Shown here piece by piece: positions 15,949-25,297 of a stretch of 64,000 bases of DNA. A model generated the notes under the pieces. It was not told the DNA's origin. It saw only the letters and a list, made by a program, of their open reading frames with translations, and did not search any database. The stretch is from an uncultured Candidatus Saccharibacteria bacterium (lineage in GTDB: Bacteria > Patescibacteriota > Saccharimonadia > Saccharimonadales > Saccharimonadaceae), in NCBI GenBank assembly GCA_947253945.1, contig CAMYAY010000001.1:75202-139201 (forward strand), read 5' to 3'. Both the position numbers and the translations under genes were made by a program. Numbering within the stretch: position 1 is the stretch's first letter; the number at the start of each line of letters is the position of its first letter.

Positions 15949-17358
15949 ATGCAAAGCGAGATTGAACAGATTGTAACTAATGTTAAATCAGGCAAAACTA
16001 CAGCTCGTGCTGAAGTTGAGCAAGCTTTGGCGCGCGCTGAAGCTACTAAAGAGTTGCACGCTCTACTTGAGGTATTTAAAGACGAAGCCTTGAAGCGGGC
16101 GGATGAAATTGACGCCAAGATTAAGGCTGGTCAGCCGGTCGGTCGTTTAGCAGGTGTGCCGTACGTGGCTAAGGATAACTTTTTGACTAAAGTTGGTCAT
16201 ACGACTGCAGCAGCACACATTTTGGAGAATTTTAAGTCGCCAATTAACGCAACGGCAATTGATAAACTTGACCAAGAAGATGCCATTTTGATTGGTAAGG
16301 CTAACCTAGACGCTTTTGCTCATGGCGGTTCGACTGAGAATAGCTATTTTGGGCCAACTCACAATGCAGTGGATTTTGAGCGCGTGCCGGGTGGTTCATC
16401 TGGTGGTTCAGCGGCGATTGTGGCGGCCGGCGTAGTACCGTTTGCTTTGGGTACGGACACTGGTGGTTCGATTCGCCAGCCAGCAAGCTTTAATGGTGTG
16501 GTAGGATTTAAGCCAACCTATGGTATGATTAGTCGCTATGGTGTAGTGGCGATGGCTAGTTCAACTGATGTGGTTGGGCCATTGGCGCGAACCGTACGTG
16601 ATGCGGAAATCGTGTGCGATATTTTGGCTGGCCAAGACCGGCGTGATGGCAATGTCTATCCTAGCTATTTTAAGACCGAGCAGCCAGCTAAGTCGGGCCT
16701 GAAAGTTGGTTTAATTAAAGATTTCATGACAGATGATGTTAACTCTGATGTTGTAAGGCAAACTAAGGCTATGGTTGAACACTTACAAAAGCAGGGTGCT
16801 ACGGTTGACGAAGTATCGCTGCCGGCAGCTAAGTATGCGCTAGCTATGTACTACATTGTGGTTCCAGCTGAGGTGACTTCAAACCTGGGTCGGTTTGATG
16901 GTGTCCGTTATGGCTATCGTTCCAAGAATGCTAAATCGCTTGGTGATATCTATGGTATGAGCCGCAGTGAAGGCTTTATGGATGAAAACAAGCGACGTAT
17001 CTTAATTGGTTCATATGTGTTGAGCTCCGGCTACTTCGATGCTTATTATCTTAAGGCACAGCGCGCTCGTACGTTATTAATTAACGAATTCAACAAGTTG
17101 TTTGAGCAATATGATTACTTGATTTGCCCAACCGCACCAACACCTGCCTTTAAATTAGGCGAAAATACTTCTGACCCGCTAAAGATGTACCTAGCGGATG
17201 CGATGACGGTGCCAGCAAGTATGGCTGGGTTGCCGGCTATCTCGGTGCCGAGTGGCAATACCACTGATGGTTTGCCGGTTGGTGTACAGTTGATTGGTAA
17301 AATGAAGGATGACGCCGGCGTTTTGGCGGTAGCAAAGCAAATGGAGGCTAAGGCTTAA
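15949..17358 (+). CDS. gatA: Asp/Glu-tRNA amidotransferase subunit A
   Basis: A full-length amidase-signature protein (469 residues). The Ser-cisSer-Lys triad can be placed: Lys75 in VPYVAKDN, Ser150 in GGSSGGSAA and Ser174 in TDTGGSIRQPA. The spacing matches the family (79/154/178 in the structural references). It releases ammonia from glutamine for the GatB site. An AGGAGG site precedes the ATG. The stop overlaps the next gene's start by one base. Confidence 0.97.
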   Translation: MQSEIEQIVTNVKSGKTTARAEVEQALARAEATKELHALLEVFKDEALKRADEIDAKIKAGQPVGRLAGVPYVAKDNFLTKVGHTTAAAHILENFKSPINATAIDKLDQEDAILIGKANLDAFAHGGSTENSYFGPTHNAVDFERVPGGSSGGSAAIVAAGVVPFALGTDTGGSIRQPASFNGVVGFKPTYGMISRYGVVAMASSTDVVGPLARTVRDAEIVCDILAGQDRRDGNVYPSYFKTEQPAKSGLKVGLIKDFMTDDVNSDVVRQTKAMVEHLQKQGATVDEVSLPAAKYALAMYYIVVPAEVTSNLGRFDGVRYGYRSKNAKSLGDIYGMSRSEGFMDENKRRILIGSYVLSSGYFDAYYLKAQRARTLLINEFNKLFEQYDYLICPTAPTPAFKLGENTSDPLKMYLADAMTVPASMAGLPAISVPSGNTTDGLPVGVQLIGKMKDDAGVLAVAKQMEAKA

Positions 17359-17786
17359 TGGGTGATTCGCCGCTCCCAATTATTTTGCTACTAGTTGTCA
17401 TTGCGCTAATTGGCCTAGCACTACTTGCGATTATCTTTTTGACGCATGGTACCGCGAAGAAACTTGACCAAGCGCAATATCGTGCGGCGTGGCTTGATAT
17501 TGAGAATAACCTAGACAAAAACAATGCTGCAACTTATCAGTTCGCTATTATGTCGGCCGATAAATTACTCGATCGAGCATTGAAAGAACTAGGTTATAAA
17601 GGCAATACCATGGCGGAGCGATTGAAATCAGCTAGTGGTGAAATAAAAAACCAGAAGGCGGTTTGGGCGGCACATCGGATTCGCAATAAGATAGTCCATG
17701 AGGTTGATACAAGAATTGATTTAAAGGTATCAAAGCAGATGCTAGACATTTATAAGACAGCACTAAAAGCAGTGGGCGCAATATAG
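17358..17786 (+). CDS. Membrane-anchored HEPN-like protein inside gatCAB
   Basis: A 142-residue protein with one N-terminal membrane segment (about 7-29) and a helical cytoplasmic domain. Near the C-terminus it reads AAHRIRNKIVHE, giving Arg109-Asn110-x3-His114, the R-x4-H signature of HEPN domains (often ribonucleases in toxin, defence or RNA-processing proteins). An earlier conserved-looking stretch, ADKLLDRALKELGYKGNTMAERL, fits the first HEPN helices. From memory, proteins of this pattern occur in other CPR genomes; I cannot check that here. It starts on the gatA stop and gatB follows after 5 bases, so it is co-translated with the amidotransferase. Whether it cuts RNA is unknown. Confidence 0.75.
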   Translation: MGDSPLPIILLLVVIALIGLALLAIIFLTHGTAKKLDQAQYRAAWLDIENNLDKNNAATYQFAIMSADKLLDRALKELGYKGNTMAERLKSASGEIKNQKAVWAAHRIRNKIVHEVDTRIDLKVSKQMLDIYKTALKAVGAI

Positions 17787-17791
17787 GAGGA

Positions 17792-19285
17792 ATGATGAAC
17801 GATTTAGGTAATGCAGGCGAACATGGTACAGTGATTGCCGGTGATGTAAAAAAATATTTGGTAAAGGGCTACTTGCCGACGATTGGTATTGAGTGTCACG
17901 TGCAGCTCAATAGTAAGACGAAACTGTTTAGTGCCACAGATAATGATGCACGCGAGGCGGAGCCAAACACTAAAGTGAGCGTGATTGATTATGGTTTACC
18001 AGGTATGCTGCCGATGTTAAACCGCGAAGCGATTCGTTTGGCGGCGCGCGCTGGCTATGCCCTTAACAGTAAAATCGCACATGTTAGTCGGTTTGACCGC
18101 AAACACTATTTTTACCCAGATTTGCCAAAGGGATATCAGATATCACAGATGTATGAGCCATTGATTTTGGGCGGCCATGTTGATTTGCCGACCGGTGAAA
18201 CAGTGCGTATTCACCACGCTCATGTCGAGGAAGATGCTGGTAAACTGACGCACTTTAGCGACCATTCGTTAGTAGACTTAAACCGTGCTGGTACGCCTTT
18301 AGTAGAGATTGTGTCGGAGCCAGATATGCATTCAGCGGCAATGGCGCGGGCCTATACCGAAGAATTACACCTTCTAATGACCTTTGCTAAGGTTACGTTG
18401 GGTGATTTATATCACGGTAATATGCGCTTCGATGTTAATATCTCAGTGGCAAAGCCGGGCGAACCAATGGGTACGCGTACAGAATTAAAGAACCTCAACT
18501 CATTCCGTGCTGTCGAGCGTGCTACGGAGTATGAAATTAATCGTCAAATTGCAGTGATTGAATCTGGCGGTGAGGTTGAACAGCAGACGCGTGGCTGGTC
18601 GGAAGCGAAGCAGGAGACCTTCAAACAGCGTGGTAAGGAAGATGCGCAGGATTATCGCTATATGCCAGATGCGGATATTCCACCAGTGGTGTTGACGGAT
18701 GATGACATTGCTAAGATGCAGGCAGATATGCCAATGATGCCGGCTGAATATCGAGCTAAATTTGCTGCTATGCAGGTAGATGATTCTGTGGTACGAGTAT
18801 TGCTTAATACTGAAATTGTCGCGGAATTGGTTGGTAAGGTTATTGACCAAGCTGGCGACCAAGTGGCGCGTCGTATTGCTAACTTGTTTGCCTCTGCACT
18901 GCCAAGCGAGGACGATACTGATGCCGCTAAGAAGGAACTAAATTTGCCGAGTGCTGAACATTTGGTTAAGCTAGCACAGATGTTAGAACAAAAACAGGTA
19001 TCTTCAACTGCTGGTAAAGAAATATTTGCCGAGCTATTAGTAAAGGATGCCAACCCAGAGGAGATTGCTAAGAGTAAGAATCTTTTGCAGGTGAGCGATA
19101 CTGGCGCGATCGAAAAGGTCGTTGACGAAGTGATTGCCAGCGCAGCTTGCCAAAAGGCGGTGGCTGATTTCAAGGCGGGTAACGAAAAAGTGATTGGTTT
19201 CTTAGTTGGCCAAGTAATGAAGGCTTCTAAGGGTAAAGCCAACCCAAGTCTTGCGCAGGATATTTTGCGCAAAAAGTTGCAATAG
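17792..19285 (+). CDS. gatB: Asp/Glu-tRNA amidotransferase subunit B
   Basis: A complete GatB (497 residues). It has a GIECHVQL start to the cradle domain, FDRKHYFYPDLPKGYQISQ, and the Mg/ATP-site region with HVEEDAGK, then VEIVSEPDM and ELKNLNSFRAVERA. A helical segment and the C-terminal YqeY-like tail domain (about 350-497) that binds tRNA follow. It phosphorylates the acyl group and transfers ammonia. Two ATGs are adjacent: 17792 is only one base from AGGAGG and 17795 is four, so 17795 may be the true start. The N-terminus carries about 25 residues before the conserved domain. Confidence 0.96.
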   Translation: MMNDLGNAGEHGTVIAGDVKKYLVKGYLPTIGIECHVQLNSKTKLFSATDNDAREAEPNTKVSVIDYGLPGMLPMLNREAIRLAARAGYALNSKIAHVSRFDRKHYFYPDLPKGYQISQMYEPLILGGHVDLPTGETVRIHHAHVEEDAGKLTHFSDHSLVDLNRAGTPLVEIVSEPDMHSAAMARAYTEELHLLMTFAKVTLGDLYHGNMRFDVNISVAKPGEPMGTRTELKNLNSFRAVERATEYEINRQIAVIESGGEVEQQTRGWSEAKQETFKQRGKEDAQDYRYMPDADIPPVVLTDDDIAKMQADMPMMPAEYRAKFAAMQVDDSVVRVLLNTEIVAELVGKVIDQAGDQVARRIANLFASALPSEDDTDAAKKELNLPSAEHLVKLAQMLEQKQVSSTAGKEIFAELLVKDANPEEIAKSKNLLQVSDTGAIEKVVDEVIASAACQKAVADFKAGNEKVIGFLVGQVMKASKGKANPSLAQDILRKKLQ

Positions 19286-19368
19286 CTAAGCGCTAGCAAA
19301 ATCGGTGTGATATCATAGTAATAGGGGTTTGCCCCCAGTACATTCGAGGGATATTAAAGGAGTTTAAA

Positions 19369-20250
19369 ATGATATATAAAATGCCTACCAAGGCAATTAT
19401 CACTGATGCAGGTTATGCAAGCCGTTTCTTGCCAATCACCAAGACTATCCCGAAGGGTATGTTACCTATTTGGGATAAGCCAGTAATACAGCTGGCAGTT
19501 GAGGAGTGTGCCCAAGCAGGAATTGTTGATATCATCATTGTGACTACCCCAGAGGGTAAGCCGATTTATGAAGACTATTTCAACAACGGTGCGACGCGTA
19601 TTCGTAAGCAACTGCGCAGTCAGGGTAAGATCGACCGCTTTGAGAAGGTTAATCATGTGCTAAACTTCCCGAAGATTAGCATCATCGAGCAAGACCAAGC
19701 TTTGCCATACGGCAACGGTTCACCGTTAGTAACCGCCTACAAGCGAGATTTCATCTTCCCAGATGAAGCATTTGTGGTGCTTTATAGCGATGATGTGGTG
19801 TTTGGCTCATCCGATGTTGCTACTTTGTTGGAGGCTTACGCGAAGCACTCTGATGCAGCGGGCGTGATTATGACGCAGGAAATTGATGAAAACCAAGTTG
19901 ACAAGTATGGTATTGTTAAGCTAAAGAACGGCAATCTACTTGACAACATTGTTGAAAAGCCAGAGATTGGCAAGGCACCATCGACTTTAGCGTCTTATGG
20001 CCGCTATCTACTAACGCCAGAGATATTTGAGTACCTCAAGCCAAATGCTATCGGTAAAGACCGCGAACTCTGGACAGTAGATGCTATCACGAAGCTAGCA
20101 ATGCAGAAGCCAGTGTATGTTGAGCGAACCGAGGGTCGCTGGCGTACTACGGGCGATCCGGAGAATTATTGCCGAGCAACGCTAAGCTACGTACATGACC
20201 ATGACGAAGCTTGCTATGACCGCTTGCGTGACTATATAATTAAACGATAA
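19369..20250 (+). CDS. galU: GalU-like nucleotidyltransferase
   Basis: The 293-residue length and the downstream motifs (PKGMLPIWDKPVIQ, VVLYSDDVVF, GIVKLKNG, IVEKPEIGKAPS, ASYGRYLLTPEIF, RWRTTGDPENYCRATL) fit UTP-glucose-1-phosphate uridylyltransferase, which makes UDP-glucose for polysaccharide and lipid glycosylation. The nucleotide-binding loop, normally GxGTRxLP followed by PKEML, reads GYASRFLP and PKGML here. That suggests altered nucleotide or sugar specificity, so the name is by family. An AAAGGAG site precedes the ATG. The leader contains a small GGGG/CCCC hairpin (19324-19335). Confidence 0.82.
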   Translation: MIYKMPTKAIITDAGYASRFLPITKTIPKGMLPIWDKPVIQLAVEECAQAGIVDIIIVTTPEGKPIYEDYFNNGATRIRKQLRSQGKIDRFEKVNHVLNFPKISIIEQDQALPYGNGSPLVTAYKRDFIFPDEAFVVLYSDDVVFGSSDVATLLEAYAKHSDAAGVIMTQEIDENQVDKYGIVKLKNGNLLDNIVEKPEIGKAPSTLASYGRYLLTPEIFEYLKPNAIGKDRELWTVDAITKLAMQKPVYVERTEGRWRTTGDPENYCRATLSYVHDHDEACYDRLRDYIIKR

Positions 20251-20254
20251 TCCC

Positions 20255-20280
20255 AAAGGCCCAGCTATGCTGGGTCTTTT
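20255..20280 (+). terminator. Intrinsic terminator after the galU-like gene
   Basis: An 11-bp stem with one G-U pair (20255-20265 with 20269-20279), a TAT loop and a T run. The next promoter begins right after it. Confidence 0.85.
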
Positions 20281-20282
20281 AT

Positions 20283-20311
20283 TTGACTATTTATTATGTT
20301 TATGCTATATT
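20283..20311 (+). promoter_or_regulatory. Leaderless promoter of the small membrane/YtxH pair
   Basis: TTGACT, a 17-base spacer, TATATT preceded by TGC, then 7 bases to the ATG at 20319. A near-ideal promoter. Its -35 contains an in-frame TTG that a gene finder could mistake for the start. Confidence 0.82.
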
Positions 20312-20318
20312 TAGCTTA

Positions 20319-20609
20319 ATGGACGTATTTCAGATATTGGTTGTTATATTGGCGATTGCGCTAGCCGTGTTTTTGGCGCTAGGAATTGCCCTTGCAATCA
20401 TTCTGATTCGCATCTCGCGTAAGATTAAACACGTGGTCAGCAATGTTGAAGACATTAGTAATAATCTTTGCGAGAGTTCGCGCAATGTCAGGACCATCAC
20501 TGCGTCGGTTAGCCAGTTGGTGTCGCCAGCAGTGGTTATGAAGGTGATAGTTAAATATATTAGGTATTATTTGAATAAAAGGAGGAATAATCATGTCGAA
20601 TCAGAATAA
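20319..20609 (+). CDS. Small single-span membrane protein
   Basis: Starting at ATG 20319 the protein has 96 residues: a hydrophobic segment of about 25 residues (about 5-32) followed by a basic, helical cytoplasmic tail (KIKHVVSNVEDISNNL onward). The arrangement resembles DUF948-type helical membrane proteins, which often precede YtxH genes, but I cannot confirm the family. The upstream TTG start is rejected because it lies in the -35 box. Its last 17 bases overlap the YtxH-like gene, whose AAAGGAGG site is inside this coding region. Confidence 0.75.
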   Translation: MDVFQILVVILAIALAVFLALGIALAIILIRISRKIKHVVSNVEDISNNLCESSRNVRTITASVSQLVSPAVVMKVIVKYIRYYLNKRRNNHVESE

Positions 20610-20916
20610 TAAATCAGGTGCCGGTAAGTTTGCGTTAGGCGCTTTGCTCGGTGTTGCTGCTGGTGCCATTGTTGGTTTACTAACTGCCCCGAAATCGGGC
20701 AAAGAGACGCGTGCTGATTTAGCAAATAAGGCTAATGAGTTAAAGGATGCAGCTGCCAAGAAAGCAACTGACGTTAAGCAGGCAGCACAAGATGGCTTTG
20801 ATGCCACGGCTGATATTGCGACTAAGCACGCTGGCAATATTTCTGATTTCGCTAAAGACGAAGCTCAAGAATTAAAAGACGACATCGCAAATCTCCGCAA
20901 AAACACCCAAAAATAA
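20593..20916 (+). CDS. YtxH-like protein
   Basis: A 107-residue protein of the YtxH pattern. A Gly/Ala-rich membrane-like segment (about 12-30, FALGALLGVAAGAIVGLL) is followed by TAPKSGKETRADL and then a long amphipathic helix rich in Ala, Lys and Asp. YtxH proteins are general-stress-associated in Firmicutes but have no defined activity. It overlaps the preceding small membrane gene and is likely co-transcribed with it. Confidence 0.85.
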   Translation: MSNQNNKSGAGKFALGALLGVAAGAIVGLLTAPKSGKETRADLANKANELKDAAAKKATDVKQAAQDGFDATADIATKHAGNISDFAKDEAQELKDDIANLRKNTQK

Positions 20917-20927
20917 AGCTTATGTGC

Positions 20928-20933
20928 TATAAT
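20928..20933 (+). promoter_or_regulatory. Extended -10 promoter of dnaE
   Basis: TGC-TATAAT. The in-frame ATG at 20932 overlaps this box, while the ATG at 20941 lies 7 bases beyond it, matching the leaderless spacing seen elsewhere. Confidence 0.72.
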
Positions 20934-20940
20934 GGGCATA

Positions 20941-23900
20941 ATGAGTGAGGGGAAGTACGAATTTAAGCCCAGTGATTTCGTACATTTACACAATCATACC
21001 ACCTACAGTGTGCTTGACGGCATGACGCAGTTGGATGATTTGATTAGTAAGTGTAAGGAATTTGGCATGGATGCAGCGGCGATTACCGACCACGGTACGT
21101 TGTCGGGTGTACTGACTTACTACAAGAAGGCGAACGCTGCTGGGCTCAAGCCGATTTTAGGTATCGAAACTTATGTGGCGGCACGCCGCATGCAAGACCA
21201 CGACCCCGCTAAAGACAAGCAACGCTTCCATCTGACGGTGCTAGCGATGAATGACGAAGGTTTTAAGAACCTGATGCGCCTTTCTTCGACGGCTAATCTG
21301 GAGGGGATGTACTATAAGCCGCGTGTTGACCATGAGCTATTAGAGAAATTGAATGCCGGCCTGATTGTTTTGTCGGGTTGTGCTTCGGGCGAAGTTGGTG
21401 TAGCGCTTAAGACGGGCGATTACGAGCATGCTGTTGAGATCGCAAAATGGTATAAGAGTGTGTTTGGTGATCGTTACTATCTAGAGCTACAAGACCACGG
21501 CCATCCGCGGAGTCATACGCATTGGAAGGTGCAGGAGACGATAAACAATGGTCTAATGAAGATGTCGAAGGAATTAGACATCCCGCTAGTGGTGACATGT
21601 GATGGTCACTATTTGTCGCACGAATATCAGAAAGCGCACGAAATATTACTATGTGTGGGCACAGGGTCGTTTTTGAGTGATAAAAATCGCATGTCGCTAG
21701 AGGACTTTGAGCTTCACCTAACTGACCCGCGTGACATTATTGACCACTGGAAGGATGATTGCCCAGAAGCAATATTAAATACCAAGCGAATCGCTGACCG
21801 TTGCAACGTGGAGATAAAACTTGGCCAGATTTTGATTCCAAAGTTCCCGTCTTTGCCAGAGGGTGAGACAGAGCACTCGTATTTTCACAAGTTGGTTTAT
21901 CATGGTTTGCTGGTGCGATATAACGGCATGAAGCCGGAAGAGGCTGAGAAATATGCCATCGAAGATATCAAGCCGATGTTGTCGGATGAAGTGCGTGAGC
22001 GGGCTGAGATGGAGCTTGGTGTGATTGGTTCGATGGGTTATGAAGGCTACTTCTTGATTGTGCAGGACTTTATCAACTGGGGTAAAAGCCAAGGTTATGT
22101 GTTTGGGCCGGGGCGTGGTTCAGCAGCTGGGTCGATTGTTTCTTACGCGATTAACATTACTGACCTTGACCCGTTAAAGTATGACCTGCTGTTTGAGCGT
22201 TTCTTGAACCCAGAACGTATTTCCATGCCGGATATCGATGTCGATATGCAGGATACTTGTCGCGATGCTGTGATTCAGTATTGTGCTGACAAATATGGCC
22301 ATGACCATGTTTGTAATATTGTGACATTTGGTACGATGGCGTCGCGCGCCGCGGTGCGTGATGTAGCGCGGGTGCTAGAAGTGCCTTACGCTGAGGCAGA
22401 CCGTTTATCAAAGTTGGTGCCGAGCGGGCCGCAATCATCGCATCATGCCACTTTAAAGGATTTAATTGCCAGCGACCCAGATTTGAAGCATGAGTATGAC
22501 ACTAATCCGACGGCGAAGCGGGTGTATGACTATTCGATTCAGCTAGAAGGTACGATTCGTAGTCATGGCGTACATGCTTGCGGTACGGTGATTGCGCCGG
22601 AGCCATTAATCAATATTATCCCGCTTGAGATTGCCCAGAAAGGTGTTATTACGACACAGTTCCCAGCCCCAGAGGTAGAGGAAATGGGCTTGTTAAAAAT
22701 GGACTTTTTGGGTCTATCCAACTTGACGATTATTGACAATTGCCGCCGTATCATCCGCAAGGTATATGGTGATAACCTAGACTTAATTCACTTGCCACTG
22801 GATGACCCAGAGGCGTATAAATTGTTGCAGCGGGGTGATACTACTGGGGTGTTTCAGCTTGAATCAGCCGGCATGAAGCGTTACTTAAAGGACTTAAAGC
22901 CAACGCAATTTGAAGACATTATTGCTATGGTGGCGTTGTACCGCCCGGGCCCGATGCAGTTTATTGATACTTTTATTAAGCGTAAGCACGGCGAGGAGCC
23001 AATTACCTACCCGCATCCGTCGATGGAACCACAGCTCAAGGAGACTTATGGTGTGTTGGTCTATCAGGAGCAGTTCATGCTGATTTCAAAGGCGTGTTGT
23101 GGCTTTACTGGTGGTCAGGCTGATACCTTGCGTAAGGCTGTGGCAAAAAAGAAGATTAAGCTGCTCGAGAAGATGAAGCCGGCTTTTATTGATGGCGCTA
23201 TTGAACACGTGGGGGCGAAGCGTGAAGTTATGGAACATTTTTGGACGCAGCTGGAAGACTTCGCTTCGTACTGCTTTAATAAATCACACGCTGCTTGTTA
23301 CGCGTTGATTGCTTATTGGACGGCGTACCTTAAGGCGCATTACCCCGATGCCTACATGGCGGCGTTGATGTCGAGCGATTCGGGCGATACTGATCGCCTG
23401 ACGATTGAAATTACAGAGTGTAAGAAGCTGGGCTTGCAGGTAGTGTGTCCAGATATCAATGAATCGTTTAATGAATTTGCTGTAGTGCCAGGCACGAACA
23501 AGATTCGTTTTGGACTTGCTGCTATTAAAGGTGTTGGTAGTACCGCAATTGAAGATATTCTAATACAGCGCAAGAAGGGTAAATTTACCTCAATTGAAGA
23601 TTTCGCCAAGCGCGTTAATAGCCGAGTTTGCAACCGCAAGGTTTATGAATCGCTTATTAAGGCTGGCGCGTTTGACTGCTTTATTACGGAGCCACGAAAG
23701 AACGGTTTTACGGGCGACCGGTCGGATTTATTGTTCAACGTAGATACCATTATTGCGTTTTCGCAAAAATACCAGAAGGATGCCGCTTCGGGCCAGGCCA
23801 ACTTGTTTGATATGTTTGACACTGGTGGCGGTGACGGGAATGATGGCGCGCAACTGCATCTAGACTTGGCGCCTTCGCCAACCAAAGTGACAAATAAGGA

Positions 23901-24756
23901 GCAGCTGGGCTGGGAGCGTGAGCTATTGGGGCTGTATTTGTCGGCGCACCCGCTTGACCGCTATGATACGTTCTTCAAAGAGCAGATGAATCCGATTGCT
24001 AGTATTACCTCAGACCATGATGGTGCCATGGTGACGATTGGCGGTCTTGCGGTGCGTAATCGGACGATTGTGACAAAGAAGGGTAGTAAGATGGCGTTTA
24101 TTGGTATTGAGGATAAGACAAAGGATATCGAAGTTGTGTTGTTCTCGCGGGTTTATGAAAGTTTGCCACAAGACCTTGACCCAGCAGCAGTATTAAAGAT
24201 TTTTGGTCGCGTGAGTGGTAAAGACCGCGATGGAAACCGCCAACCCGACCCGTCAATTGTGGCTGAACGCGTTGAAGTCATTACAGATGATATCTTAAAT
24301 AGTTATTTGCCGACCGGTGTTGCGAAGGGGCCGATAGATATGTCAACGGCGCAGCATAAAAAGTATGGTGGAAAGAATAGTGGTAGTGGCGGTAATAGTA
24401 GTAATAGCGGTGGAGGCTACAGCGGTGGCTCTGGTGGCTATAATTCCTATGGCTCCAACCGCGCAGCGTCGGTTAGTGCTAAGCCGAGTCAGCCAGTCAA
24501 CCTGAATCAGTATAAACTGGTTGATGGCGCGCAGTCGCGCAAACTGTATGTCTTAGTAAAGAATCCAGCGGATGGCACGGCTTTGACGGCGCTTCGACAA
24601 ATATTAGCAAAGTATACAGGTAACGACCAAGCGATTTTGGTAATTGGGCAGGATAAAAAGTCGGCAATTCGGATGCCGTTTGGTATTAAGATTTGCGACC
24701 AGTTGACTGATGCGGCAACACAACTACTAGGTGCTGAATGTGTGGCAGTGCGATAA
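20941..24756 (+). CDS. dnaE: DNA polymerase III alpha subunit
   Basis: From ATG 20941 the protein has 1271 residues. The N-terminal PHP domain opens with HLHNHTTYSVLDG. The palm has GPGRGSAAGS and the catalytic PDIDVDMQD aspartates, followed by finger and beta-binding regions (FNKSHAACYALIAYWTAYLKAHYP) and an OB fold (VTIGGLAVRNRTIVTKKG). A Gly/Ser/Asn/Tyr-rich linker (about 1143-1172) joins a short C-terminal domain. It is the replicative polymerase of the DnaE1 type. I reject ATG 20932 because it lies within the -10 box. The gene ends on the base before the convergent methylase gene, with no visible terminator. Confidence 0.96.
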   Translation: MSEGKYEFKPSDFVHLHNHTTYSVLDGMTQLDDLISKCKEFGMDAAAITDHGTLSGVLTYYKKANAAGLKPILGIETYVAARRMQDHDPAKDKQRFHLTVLAMNDEGFKNLMRLSSTANLEGMYYKPRVDHELLEKLNAGLIVLSGCASGEVGVALKTGDYEHAVEIAKWYKSVFGDRYYLELQDHGHPRSHTHWKVQETINNGLMKMSKELDIPLVVTCDGHYLSHEYQKAHEILLCVGTGSFLSDKNRMSLEDFELHLTDPRDIIDHWKDDCPEAILNTKRIADRCNVEIKLGQILIPKFPSLPEGETEHSYFHKLVYHGLLVRYNGMKPEEAEKYAIEDIKPMLSDEVRERAEMELGVIGSMGYEGYFLIVQDFINWGKSQGYVFGPGRGSAAGSIVSYAINITDLDPLKYDLLFERFLNPERISMPDIDVDMQDTCRDAVIQYCADKYGHDHVCNIVTFGTMASRAAVRDVARVLEVPYAEADRLSKLVPSGPQSSHHATLKDLIASDPDLKHEYDTNPTAKRVYDYSIQLEGTIRSHGVHACGTVIAPEPLINIIPLEIAQKGVITTQFPAPEVEEMGLLKMDFLGLSNLTIIDNCRRIIRKVYGDNLDLIHLPLDDPEAYKLLQRGDTTGVFQLESAGMKRYLKDLKPTQFEDIIAMVALYRPGPMQFIDTFIKRKHGEEPITYPHPSMEPQLKETYGVLVYQEQFMLISKACCGFTGGQADTLRKAVAKKKIKLLEKMKPAFIDGAIEHVGAKREVMEHFWTQLEDFASYCFNKSHAACYALIAYWTAYLKAHYPDAYMAALMSSDSGDTDRLTIEITECKKLGLQVVCPDINESFNEFAVVPGTNKIRFGLAAIKGVGSTAIEDILIQRKKGKFTSIEDFAKRVNSRVCNRKVYESLIKAGAFDCFITEPRKNGFTGDRSDLLFNVDTIIAFSQKYQKDAASGQANLFDMFDTGGGDGNDGAQLHLDLAPSPTKVTNKEQLGWERELLGLYLSAHPLDRYDTFFKEQMNPIASITSDHDGAMVTIGGLAVRNRTIVTKKGSKMAFIGIEDKTKDIEVVLFSRVYESLPQDLDPAAVLKIFGRVSGKDRDGNRQPDPSIVAERVEVITDDILNSYLPTGVAKGPIDMSTAQHKKYGGKNSGSGGNSSNSGGGYSGGSGGYNSYGSNRAASVSAKPSQPVNLNQYKLVDGAQSRKLYVLVKNPADGTALTALRQILAKYTGNDQAILVIGQDKKSAIRMPFGIKICDQLTDAATQLLGAECVAVR

Positions 24757-25290
24757 TTACAGGCAGGTTAGGCTATAGAGGGCAATGCCAGTGGCGACGC
24801 TGACGTTATAGCTTTCTTTTTGTCCAAACATCGGTAGCTCTAGTACTACTGGGCACTTCGCTAGTAATTCTGGAGCGATGCCATGGACTTCTTCGCCTAG
24901 CAGTAGGGCGGTTTTAGCTGGTGCTTGATAGTCAGCTAAGTTAACGGCGCGTTCGGCTTGTTCGAGAGCTGTGATAGTGTAACCATCAGATTTTAATTTA
25001 GCTAATAATGCGTTGATGTCGGGCGCAGCAGTAAATGGTACCGTTGTTTCGGCACCCAGCGCGCTGCGATGCAGTTCGTGCTGTAATTTAAGCTTTATAT
25101 GGGGCAGAATAGGCTGCCCGCTACCGTCTGATGCGGTAGTTAAGTTGGGTGTATATCCTGTAGCGTAGACTCTATTGACGCCGAGGCAGTCGGCAGTGCG
25201 CAAAATAGCCCCCACATTATAGACGGCGCGGATGTTATGCATGATGACGATAATGTCGCGTTGCGGGCGATTAAATTCTCTACTACGCAT
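24757..25290 (-). CDS. TrmH-family (SPOUT) RNA methyltransferase
   Basis: A 177-residue SPOUT methylase without an N-terminal RNA-binding extension. The three knot motifs are present: NIRAVYNVGAILRTAD with the catalytic Arg, LLLGEEVHGI, and LPMFGQKESYNVSVATGIALY. It probably 2'-O-methylates a tRNA or rRNA ribose using SAM; the target cannot be told. I use ATG 25290 rather than 25314. It follows an excellent TGGACA-17-TATACT promoter by 7 bases and the family homology starts there. The upstream candidate lies inside the promoter. Confidence 0.88.
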   Translation of the reverse strand: MRSREFNRPQRDIIVIMHNIRAVYNVGAILRTADCLGVNRVYATGYTPNLTTASDGSGQPILPHIKLKLQHELHRSALGAETTVPFTAAPDINALLAKLKSDGYTITALEQAERAVNLADYQAPAKTALLLGEEVHGIAPELLAKCPVVLELPMFGQKESYNVSVATGIALYSLTCL

Positions 25291-25297
25291 TGTTTTT

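Noticed and set aside
20283..20318. Upstream TTG start for the small membrane protein
   Set aside because: It lies in a TTGACT -35 box with a 17-base spacer to TATATT; ATG 20319 follows by the usual 7 bases.
3311..20922. TAAAGCTTA recurring at stop codons (3311, 15602, 20914)
   Set aside because: The same 9-mer also occurs inside coding regions (near 4270 and 10547), so chance or composition explains it better than a signal.
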